From Cyclobacteriaceae bacterium (GTDB taxonomy: Bacteria; Bacteroidota; Bacteroidia; Cytophagales; Cyclobacteriaceae), in contig JAIENH010000437.1 in assembly GCA_019751475.1 (NCBI GenBank), positions 1-6,938 on the forward strand: 6,938 bases of DNA. The letters are read 5' to 3'. The stretch's first letter is position 1, and every line of letters begins with the position of its first letter. Below, piece by piece: positions 1-6,062 of this stretch. The notes beneath the pieces are model-generated. The model was not told the origin of the DNA. It worked only from the letters and a program-made list of their open reading frames with translations, and did no database searches. Position numbers and translations under genes: made by a program.

Positions 1-1266
1 CTGAATCCCTCCGTATCCGCCCAGCGATTCCTGGTAGGCGCCCGTATGGAAGAATCCAATGTACAGAGGTTCTTCATCGTTGATCATTGGTAAAAATACT
101 TCACCAATATGCGCTTCGGAGTTGTAGTAGTCCATGCTGTCGCACGTGAGACCGCCAATGTTTACTTTGTGATACGGGTCATCCCACTTATTGACGGCTA
201 ACAAAATATATTTCTGGTTGAGTCCCCAGGCGTCAGGCATTTGCGTGATGAACGATCCGTCAATCATGTACCACAACTCTTTGTCGTTTTGCAGTTTTTG
301 ATCTACCACCGAGTATAGAATGGCACCGCTTTCGCCTACGGTGTAGCTGCCAAATTCTGTAAAGATATTGGGCACCGGCACATTGTTTTTATCGCAGATC
401 CACTTGATGTTTTCCACGATTTGCTCAATCATGTACTTATAATCGTAGCGGAAGGTGAGCGATGTTTTGATGGGGAAGCCGCCACCAATGTCAATCGAGT
501 CGAGTGTATCACAAATTTTACGTAGCTCACAATACTTGAAAATAAACCGGCTTAGTTCACTCCAATAGTAAGCTGTGTCTTTGATACCTGTATTGATGAA
601 GAAGTGCAGCATCTTGAGCGATGCTTTTTGACTGGTGGCAATCTTGTCTTTGTAGAGCGGCACAATGTCGCTGTAGCGAATGCCGAGACGCGAGGTGTAA
701 AACTCAAACTTAGGCTCTTCATCCGATGCCACGCGAATGCCCACCTGGTAGGGTACGTTTACTTTTTGTTCGTACACATCAATCTCTCCCAGTGTATCAA
801 TCAGGGGAATGCAATTCTGAAATCCGTCATTCAATAACCCCGAAATGTTATCGGTGTATTGCGGCATTTTAAAGCCATTGCAAACCACAAACGTCTCTTT
901 GTTGATTTTGCCTCGCTCGTACAAGGCGCGCACAATGTTGATATCAAAAGCAGAAGACGTCTCAATGTGAACATCGTTCTTCAGGGCCTCTTCCAATACA
1001 AAAGAAAAGTGGGAAGATTTGGTGCAATAGCAGTAGGTGTACTTGCCATTGTACTTAAAACGCTCCATGGCGTTGTTGAAGGTGGCTTGTACAAAGCGGA
1101 TGTTTTCGCTGATGCGCGGAAGGTAGCTGAGCTTGAGAGGCGTGCCATATTCTTTAATGATATCCATCAACGGCACATCATTAAAAAGCAATTCATGTTC
1201 CCACACTTTGAATTCCTCCTGGGGAAACTCAAAGGTCTGTTCAATCAGCTCACGGTAACTCTTCAT
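1..1266 (-). CDS. speA: Arginine decarboxylase, PLP fold type III (partial, C-terminus beyond left edge)
   Basis: The enzyme probably decarboxylates L-arginine to agmatine in the cytoplasm, the first step of polyamine synthesis. The frame is open from the ATG at 1266-1264 to the left edge: 422 residues, about 40 short of the usual ~460 of the Bacteroidota family. Visible landmarks are the PLP lysine K83 in YCYCTKSSHF, an HFFINTG segment at 221-227, the glycine-rich DIGGGFP at 259-265 that holds the PLP phosphate, TEFGSYTVGESG at 303-314, and the partner-subunit motif GGLTCDSMDYY with C375-D376. An in-frame ATG at 1308-1306 would add MNIAFFRKGGPCRK. I prefer the later start because it gives the N-terminus I recall for this family (a short polar start, then an FPQEEFK-like motif, here at 14-20). 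The gene is divergent from the ureohydrolase. Related lysine, diaminopimelate or carboxynorspermidine decarboxylases share the fold, but the whole sequence resembles flavobacterial arginine decarboxylases. Confidence 0.9.
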   Translation of the reverse strand, partial: MKSYRELIEQTFEFPQEEFKVWEHELLFNDVPLMDIIKEYGTPLKLSYLPRISENIRFVQATFNNAMERFKYNGKYTYCYCTKSSHFSFVLEEALKNDVHIETSSAFDINIVRALYERGKINKETFVVCNGFKMPQYTDNISGLLNDGFQNCIPLIDTLGEIDVYEQKVNVPYQVGIRVASDEEPKFEFYTSRLGIRYSDIVPLYKDKIATSQKASLKMLHFFINTGIKDTAYYWSELSRFIFKYCELRKICDTLDSIDIGGGFPIKTSLTFRYDYKYMIEQIVENIKWICDKNNVPVPNIFTEFGSYTVGESGAILYSVVDQKLQNDKELWYMIDGSFITQMPDAWGLNQKYILLAVNKWDDPYHKVNIGGLTCDSMDYYNSEAHIGEVFLPMINDEEPLYIGFFHTGAYQESLGGYGGIQ

Positions 1267-1278
1267 CTTTCGGCAAGG

Positions 1279-1319
1279 CCCTCCTTTTCTAAAAAAGGCA
1301 ATATTCATATAAAATTGCC
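1279..1319 (-). promoter_or_regulatory. Possible RNA leader of the arginine decarboxylase: two competing hairpins and a purine-rich RBS-like site
   Basis: On the minus strand GGCAAT (1319-1314) pairs with ATTGCC (1302-1297), followed at once by six T (1296-1291), which is terminator-like. The last CC of that stem can instead form CCTTTT (1298-1293) with AAAAGG (1288-1283) around a TTAG loop. That second hairpin would cover part of AAAAGGAGGG (1288-1279), a Shine-Dalgarno-like run 13 nt before the start codon. The two structures exclude each other. Both stems are only 6 bp and A/T-rich, so this is a suggestion. The structure matters only if transcription starts upstream of 1319. A weak promoter-like pair (TTG at 1329-1327, GAATATTG at 1306-1299) would start it inside the element instead. 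Confidence 0.25.
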
Positions 1320-1326
1320 ATCTTTG
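1319..1326 (+). promoter_or_regulatory. Weak -7 promoter candidate facing the ureohydrolase gene
   Basis: CATCTTTG differs at one position from the Bacteroidota -7 consensus TAnnTTTG and is followed by CAAC. Transcription would begin near 1332, leaving a leader of about 130 nt before the ureohydrolase start. I see no convincing TTG about 19 nt upstream, because that stretch is an A-run followed by GGCAAT. Support is therefore limited to the -7 match. Confidence 0.2.
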
Positions 1327-1342
1327 CAACAGATTCGACTGT

Positions 1343-1402
1343 ATGGCTCTGCGCTTCTTCATGCTTTTCCTCGTTCTGGCCCACGGCCTGCCGGACTACT
1401 GA
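1343..1402 (+). CDS. Possible 19-residue hydrophobic leader peptide (unproven)
   Basis: An ATG at 1343 opens a short frame that reads MALRFFMLFLVLAHGLPDY and stops at TGA 1400-1402. It lies a few bases downstream of the start point expected from the -7 candidate at 1319-1326, in the leader of the ureohydrolase gene. A hydrophobic core (FFMLFLVLA) follows one arginine, like a tiny membrane peptide or a bare signal sequence. A GC-rich inverted repeat overlaps its end. There is no ribosome-binding sequence, and a frame this short is expected by chance in about 200 nt, so it may be meaningless. It resembles no leader peptide I know. Confidence 0.15.
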   Translation: MALRFFMLFLVLAHGLPDY

Positions 1403-1409
1403 CGTCCGG
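1391..1409. repeat. Perfect GC-rich inverted repeat in the divergent intergenic region
   Basis: CCGGAC (1391-1396) and GTCCGG (1404-1409) form a 6-bp perfect stem around the 7-nt loop TACTGAC. No T-run follows on either strand, so it does not look like an intrinsic terminator. It could be an operator or a stable hairpin in the ureohydrolase leader, about 50 nt before the start codon. It is more GC-rich than the surrounding intergenic DNA. Confidence 0.4.
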
Positions 1410-1461
1410 ACCCCTTTCTGCCATTCGGTTGTTGTCTGTTTTATCAATTCGTTAAAATCCT

Positions 1462-2433
1462 GTGTTTGTGAGTGAGAAATTTAAAATCATTGAAGTGAAG
1501 TCTGAGATTGGTGCCGGCACACGTGGCGCGAGCCTCGGGGTGGAGGCCATGAAAATTGCCAGCCTCGACCTCAAGTCAGACTTCTTTCGAAAAAATGAAA
1601 GTATAGAGGTTGAAAATGTGAACGAACTCCTGTTTAACAGTGCAGAGCATACACATGCTAAGTTCATTGACGGTGTGTTAATCATGGAAGAGCGCGTGTG
1701 TCTGGAAGTGTACGAACAACTTTTCGATGATTTCTTTCCCATCATCATGGCGGGAGACCACAGCACGGCCTACGGCACGATAGCGGGCATTAAGAAAGCC
1801 TACCCGAAAAAGCGCCTCGGTGTGATTTGGATTGACGCTCACGCGGATTTTCATACACCCTACACAACACCATCCGGCAACATGCACGGCATGACCCTTG
1901 CCATGGCTTGCGATATCGACAACCTGGAATGTAAGATAAATGACCCTCGCGGTGAGACGATTGAATACTGGGAACAGATTATGAATGTGGGAACACCCGG
2001 AGCAAAAATTTACCCTGAAGATTTGGTTTACATCTCTGTGCGTGATTTGGAGAAACCTGAAAACTATCTCATAAACAAGTACGGTATTCCGAATTTCTCG
2101 GCAGAGGAAGTGAAGAAGATGGGGCCGGTGGCTGTCGCCAAAGAGGCACTCAAATTGCTTGACCACTGCGATTTGCTTTACGTATCGTTTGATGTGGATA
2201 GCCTTGACAGTCGCATTTCGATTGGTACGGGCACTCCCGTTCCTAACGGACTCACAGTCGAAGATGCCAAGACGCTGAACGTAGAGTTGGCGAAGAGCCC
2301 TAAACTATGTGCGTGGGAAATAGCCGAAGTGAACCCCACGCTTGATACGCAAAACAGCATGGCCGAAAGCGCCTTTGAAATCATGGAGGCCACTACCAAG
2401 TCAATCTTGGCCAGGCCTGTCATGGTGGATTAG
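1462..2433 (+). CDS. Ureohydrolase of the arginase/agmatinase family, arginase-like
   Basis: A cytosolic dimanganese enzyme that hydrolyses a guanidino group and releases urea. All metal-ligand motifs are present: AGDHSTAYG (H100), IDAHADFH (D125, H127, D129), SFDVDSLD (D244, D246), then GTGTP at 255-259 and EVNP (E289). The loop TTPSGNMHGM (135-144) matches the arginase segment that holds the amino acid end of arginine (human SGNLHG). Typical agmatinases such as E. coli SpeB differ there. PEDLVYISVRD (185-195) is also arginase-like. Arginine to ornithine plus urea is therefore the best reading, with agmatine to putrescine the alternative suggested by the neighbouring decarboxylase. The length of 323 residues is normal. 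No ATG fits: an in-frame TAA lies at 1453-1455, and the start is GTG 1462 or GTG 1468; the latter gives MSEKFKIIEVKS and is equally plausible. LDS replaces the common LDP after the metal-binding aspartates. Confidence 0.88.
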   Translation: MFVSEKFKIIEVKSEIGAGTRGASLGVEAMKIASLDLKSDFFRKNESIEVENVNELLFNSAEHTHAKFIDGVLIMEERVCLEVYEQLFDDFFPIIMAGDHSTAYGTIAGIKKAYPKKRLGVIWIDAHADFHTPYTTPSGNMHGMTLAMACDIDNLECKINDPRGETIEYWEQIMNVGTPGAKIYPEDLVYISVRDLEKPENYLINKYGIPNFSAEEVKKMGPVAVAKEALKLLDHCDLLYVSFDVDSLDSRISIGTGTPVPNGLTVEDAKTLNVELAKSPKLCAWEIAEVNPTLDTQNSMAESAFEIMEATTKSILARPVMVD

Positions 2434-3401
2434 TACCGGATATCACCTTGTTGTAATATCTCATCGGCCACCTCGGCCATCATCAGACTAAGCGAGTGAG
2501 GCATCAACTCACTTTCCGTTTTTCCGGCATCAAGGCAGCGCACAATTTCTTCGATTTCAAATTCAAAGCCATTACCGGAGTGGGGAAATGAAAATTCTTT
2601 TTTCTCTCCTGCGTTAGAGCGCCATGTCACCTGTTGTGATTTGTGCCACGGTGTGTGGATGGTGATCACCCCGGTAGTGCCCATCAGATGCGCTTCCTTA
2701 GGAGTATCAGTGACAATGGAAGACATGATGTGGGCTATTGCTCCGTTGGAATAGCGCAGCAGGGCGCTGGTCGTAGCGTCAGCGCCTGTATTTGTTTTTT
2801 GACAGATGGCTTTGATTTCATCGGGCTTGCCGAGAAATAATAGCGCAAGAAACATCGGATACACACCTACATCTAATTGTGCACCTCCGCCAAGTGCTGG
2901 GTTATACACGCGACCATCGAGATTTACTGGAGCTACAAAACCAAAGTCAGCATGCAAGTATTGCAGCTCGCCAATGGCACCACTGCGCACAAGCTCAAGC
3001 GCCTTGTGCGTAGATGGAAAAAACCTAGACCACATACCTTCCATGAGAAAGACATTTGACCTCCGGCCCAGGCTGATCATTTCCTGCACCTGGCGTGTAT
3101 TCATGGCAAATGGCTTTTCACAAAGCACGGCCTTTTTATGATGAAGGCACAGTAGTGTTTGCTCGTGATGAAAGGGGTGGGGCGTGGCAATGTAAATAAT
3201 GTCGATGGCAGGGTCACTCACCAGCTCTTCGTACGAGGCATAGTACGTTGAAATATGGTGCGCCTCCGCAAACTCTCGCGCTTTGTTGCCATCGCGGGAA
3301 GCCACAGCATGTACACGTGCGCGGGGTACATATTGAAAGGCATCGGTAAAGCGCTTGGCAATCTTGCCGAGTCCGAGGACGCCAAAGTTCCAGGTTTTCA
3401 T
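2430..3401 (-). CDS. Gfo/Idh/MocA family NAD(P)-dependent oxidoreductase
   Basis: A predicted cytosolic dehydrogenase acting on a sugar, polyol or diol with NAD(P). The N-terminal Rossmann domain opens with GVLGLGKIA (7-15), followed by IATPHPFHHEQ (71-81) and the family's CEKPFAMN (94-101), whose lysine takes part in catalysis. The C-terminal domain carries GGGAQLDVGVYP (171-182), with D177 and Y181 at the expected active-site positions. This pattern, with EGMWSRFFP at 121-129, is closest to the dihydrodiol dehydrogenase / 1,5-anhydrofructose reductase-like branch; the substrate cannot be read from sequence. The length of 323 residues is complete and typical, with no signal peptide. The ATG at 3401-3399 gives the usual short lead into the Rossmann strand. 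Its TAA stop overlaps the ureohydrolase TAG on the other strand. It is divergent from the exported GtaA-like gene, which may hint at a shared carbohydrate role. Confidence 0.9.
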   Translation of the reverse strand: MKTWNFGVLGLGKIAKRFTDAFQYVPRARVHAVASRDGNKAREFAEAHHISTYYASYEELVSDPAIDIIYIATPHPFHHEQTLLCLHHKKAVLCEKPFAMNTRQVQEMISLGRRSNVFLMEGMWSRFFPSTHKALELVRSGAIGELQYLHADFGFVAPVNLDGRVYNPALGGGAQLDVGVYPMFLALLFLGKPDEIKAICQKTNTGADATTSALLRYSNGAIAHIMSSIVTDTPKEAHLMGTTGVITIHTPWHKSQQVTWRSNAGEKKEFSFPHSGNGFEFEIEEIVRCLDAGKTESELMPHSLSLMMAEVADEILQQGDIRY

Positions 3402-3438
3402 TTTTGAAGTATGTCTTGTTCGTGCAGATGAGACTAAA

Positions 3439-3468
3439 CAAAGATGAGAAGTTATTTACAAATGGGAA
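3439..3468 (-). promoter_or_regulatory. Weak promoter candidate for the Gfo/Idh/MocA oxidoreductase
   Basis: On the minus strand CATCTTTG (3446-3439) is one base from the Bacteroidota -7 consensus TAnnTTTG. TTC (3468-3466) lies 19 nt upstream, where TTG would be expected. Transcription would start near 3433, giving a leader of about 30 nt. No ribosome-binding sequence precedes the ATG, as is usual in this phylum. Confidence 0.25.
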
Positions 3469-3522
3469 GAAGTCTCCCAAACGACTCCTGACTTAAAGCT
3501 TAATGGCTACTCCCTTGATCAC

Positions 3523-3551
3523 TTTGTAAATTTTAACTATCTATGATTTTG
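3523..3551 (+). promoter_or_regulatory. Promoter candidate for the exported DUF4965 gene
   Basis: TTTG (3523-3526) is followed after 17 nt by TGATTTTG (3544-3551), one base from the Bacteroidota TAnnTTTG -7 element. Transcription would start near 3557, giving a leader of about 28 nt before the ATG at 3586. The spacing is slightly shorter than the usual 19-20 nt. No other structure stands out in the 184-nt intergenic region. Confidence 0.35.
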
Positions 3552-3585
3552 AAGTTCGAAATTAGACGCCCCTAACCATTGCCTT

Positions 3586-5964
3586 ATGAGAAAAGTACAT
3601 TTGGGTTGGCTGATTATCTTTTTCTGTCATTCGATGGGGGCGCAGGTACATCATGCACCTGCTTACCCCTTGATTACTCACGATCCTTACTTTAGTATTT
3701 GGTCGTTTACGGATCAATTGACCTCGGCACCGACAAAACATTGGACGGGCACAGACCATTCGCTCTATGGCACCATTACCGTGGATGGCAAAGAGTTCGC
3801 GTTTCTGGGTAAGCCGCTTTCCAACTCATATTCCATTGCTCCCACTGGCCTTGAGGCAGAGACAAAAATTCAATATACGTTCGAGCGGCCGCCTGACCAA
3901 TGGATGACAGAAAGATTCAATGCATCAACTTGGCAAAGCGGGCTTGCTCCAGCAGGTAGTGCCAATGCTCAAACTACGGCAAAGACTCTTTGGTCGTCCA
4001 AGGAAATTTGGCTGCGGAAAGAGTTTAATCTGAGTGAACCTCCTGCCGGAAATGTGAAGCTCCACATTCAGTACGATGATGATGTGGAAGTGTACCTCAA
4101 TGGGAAGCTGGCGTATGCCTGCGGCCCTTGTTATGTATCAGATTATGTAGTGCGTGAAATTTCAGACGCATCAAAAAAAGCACTGCGAAAAGGTAAAAAC
4201 CTTATGAGTATTCACTGCACTAATCCACAAGGTCCCGGCTTCATTGATGCAGGACTTATTGTTGAGTCGTTCACAAAACCAGTCCAGGAGGCCAAACAAG
4301 AATCCGTGACCATCACGGCAACGCAAACCACCTATGAGTTTAGTGCGGGAGGCGTGGGCTTGTCGGTTTTGTTTACTTCGCCACTTTTGTTGCATGATTT
4401 AGAAACGTTAGCGCGACCCGCTTCGTACCTAACGTTCACGGTGAAGTCAAATGATGGTAAGGAGCATGAAACACAAATTGATCTTCAAGCTTCAGGTCAC
4501 ATTGCGACAAACAGCGTCATTCAAAAAGTTGAGTATAAGAGATTCGATACGGATAAACTTTCGGTTTATCAGGCGGGTACCATGGATCAAAGAGTTTTAG
4601 GGCGAAAAGGAGACAATGTTCGAATCGACTGGGGATACGTTTACCTGGCTACTCCTTCTCCCTACCGGGTTGACAAAAAATCAGAAAATAACCTGCGAGC
4701 TTCGTTTGATTTCAAGAAGGTGGGTGGTCAATCCAAACAGGTTCATACCATACTGGCCTATGACGATCTCTACTCTGTGCAGTACATGGGTCAAAACCTG
4801 CGCCCATGGTGGCGAAGAGATGCAACGATGACCGTGCAGGAAATGTTGGATATGGCCGAAGATGCATACGAGGTTGTGAGGAGTGAGTGTGATAAATTTG
4901 ATCGACAGCTTTATGCCGAAGCACGTGTGGCAGGTGGTGAGCAGTATGCCGAGCTCTGTGTGCTTGCTTACCGACAAGCAATTGCAGCCCACAAAGTAGT
5001 AGCCAAAGCCGATGGTACCTTGCTCTTTTTCTCAAAGGAGAACTTTTCAAACGGCTCGATTGGCACGGTAGATGTTACGTATCCTTCTGCACCTCTCTTT
5101 CTGCGGTATAACCCGGCACAGCTGAAGGGCATGCTGGAGTTTATCTTTGAATACAGTGAAAGCGGGCGATGGACGAAGCCTTTCGCTGCTCATGATCTGG
5201 GAACGTATCCGATTGCCAATGGTCAGACCTACCCGGAAGATATGCCCGTGGAAGAGTCAGGCAACATGATCATACTAACCGCTGCCATTGCAGAAGTGGA
5301 AGGTAATGCTCACTATGCCAAAAAGCATTGGGCGACACTGACTGTATGGGCGGAGTATCTTCGAAAGGAGGGCTTTGATCCGGCCAATCAACTATGCACT
5401 GATGATTTTGCCGGTCACTTGGCGCGAAACACAAACCTTTCCATTAAAGCCATCATGGCGTTGGCATGTTATGGAAAACTGGCGGGCATTTTGGGGGAAG
5501 CGAAGATTGCAGATGAATATAGCAACCTAGCGCGTTCATTAGCGCAGCGATGGATGACGATGGCCGAGGATGGTGATCACTTTAGTCTAACCTTCGATAA
5601 GAAAGGCACGTGGAGTCAGAAATATAATTTGGTTTGGGACAAGGTACTTAACCTTCAAATTTTTCCGCCCGTTGTTGCTGAAAAAGAGATTAGCTATTAC
5701 CTCACCAAGCAAAATAAATATGGCTTGCCACTGGATAGTCGCAAGACGTACACAAAATCAGATTGGATTATATGGACAGCCACACTCGCTAAAGATCAAA
5801 ACGACTTTGAAGCGCTTGTTAAGCCTGTGCACACGTACGCCATGGGAACTCCATCGCGTGTACCGCTGAGTGATTGGCACGAAACATTAAACGGGAAGCA
5901 AGTTGGCTTCCAAGCCCGATCTGTAGTAGGGGGTTATTTTATAAAGATGCTGATCAAAAAGTAG
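3586..5964 (+). CDS. Exported DUF4965-family protein (glutaminase A-like, six-hairpin fold) with inserted jelly-roll module
   Basis: A complete 792-residue protein with a Sec signal peptide: basic MRKVH, hydrophobic core 6-14, likely cleavage near GAQ-V (18-21). It should act in the periplasm or outside the cell. The N-terminal block PLITHDPYFSIWS through KHWTGTDHSLYG to VDGKEFAFLGKP (28-77) is DUF4964-like. Roughly 97-230 resembles a galactose-binding jelly-roll (IWLRKEFNL, DDDVEVYLNGK, GKNLMSIH, FIDAGLIVE). The DUF5127-type beta region continues to about 420. The DUF4965/DUF1793 part fills the rest: AHDLGTYP 535-542, MPVEESGNMIIL 553-564, CTDDFAGHLARNTNLSIKAI 604-623, LPLDSRKTYTKSDW 714-727, PLSDWHETLNGKQVGFQARSVVGG 760-783. 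Fungal glutaminase A gave the family its name, but the alpha-helical domain is glycosidase-like and the activity of bacterial members is uncertain. Nothing nearby supports glutamine breakdown. It is a single gene divergent from the oxidoreductase. Confidence 0.88.
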   Translation: MRKVHLGWLIIFFCHSMGAQVHHAPAYPLITHDPYFSIWSFTDQLTSAPTKHWTGTDHSLYGTITVDGKEFAFLGKPLSNSYSIAPTGLEAETKIQYTFERPPDQWMTERFNASTWQSGLAPAGSANAQTTAKTLWSSKEIWLRKEFNLSEPPAGNVKLHIQYDDDVEVYLNGKLAYACGPCYVSDYVVREISDASKKALRKGKNLMSIHCTNPQGPGFIDAGLIVESFTKPVQEAKQESVTITATQTTYEFSAGGVGLSVLFTSPLLLHDLETLARPASYLTFTVKSNDGKEHETQIDLQASGHIATNSVIQKVEYKRFDTDKLSVYQAGTMDQRVLGRKGDNVRIDWGYVYLATPSPYRVDKKSENNLRASFDFKKVGGQSKQVHTILAYDDLYSVQYMGQNLRPWWRRDATMTVQEMLDMAEDAYEVVRSECDKFDRQLYAEARVAGGEQYAELCVLAYRQAIAAHKVVAKADGTLLFFSKENFSNGSIGTVDVTYPSAPLFLRYNPAQLKGMLEFIFEYSESGRWTKPFAAHDLGTYPIANGQTYPEDMPVEESGNMIILTAAIAEVEGNAHYAKKHWATLTVWAEYLRKEGFDPANQLCTDDFAGHLARNTNLSIKAIMALACYGKLAGILGEAKIADEYSNLARSLAQRWMTMAEDGDHFSLTFDKKGTWSQKYNLVWDKVLNLQIFPPVVAEKEISYYLTKQNKYGLPLDSRKTYTKSDWIIWTATLAKDQNDFEALVKPVHTYAMGTPSRVPLSDWHETLNGKQVGFQARSVVGGYFIKMLIKK

Positions 5965-6011
5965 CTGAGTTGAGATTTGCGCAGGGCATTTCTGTTCACC
6001 ATAACTTATTG

Positions 6012-6041
6012 TTGCAACCTTGCTTTGATTGAGTAATTTCG
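6012..6041 (+). promoter_or_regulatory. Promoter of the SpeY-like gene (TTG-N19-TAATTTCG)
   Basis: TTG (6012-6014) and TAATTTCG (6034-6041) are separated by exactly 19 nt, matching the Bacteroidota arrangement TTG-N19-TAnnTTTG with one mismatch. Transcription would start near 6047, about 15 nt before the ATG at 6063. This is the best promoter match in the window. The perfect palindrome GTTGCAAC (6011-6018) covers the -33 element and could be an operator half or chance. The rest of the gap 5965-6062 shows no terminator hairpin for the preceding gene. Confidence 0.5.
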
Positions 6042-6062
6042 CGTCAAAAATAAACGAGCGTC

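Noticed and set aside
859..1455. A 198-codon plus-strand frame opposite the arginine decarboxylase
   Set aside because: It is antisense to a clearly recognised gene, resembles no family, and runs through the intergenic region; it is a shadow frame.
1678..2166. A 162-codon minus-strand frame within the ureohydrolase gene
   Set aside because: It lies wholly opposite the conserved metal-binding motifs of the ureohydrolase and has no recognisable features.
3586..3645. Lipoprotein signal for the exported DUF4965 protein (cysteine at residue 14)
   Set aside because: The residues before it (IFFC) do not fit a lipobox, and a normal signal peptidase I site near GAQ follows.
3586..5964. Naming the exported protein a glutaminase
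   Set aside because: Only family resemblance to fungal glutaminase A supports it; no active-site evidence or neighbouring glutamine metabolism is visible.
5965..6010. Intrinsic terminator after the DUF4965 gene
   Set aside because: No stem followed by a T-run is present in the short gap before the next promoter.
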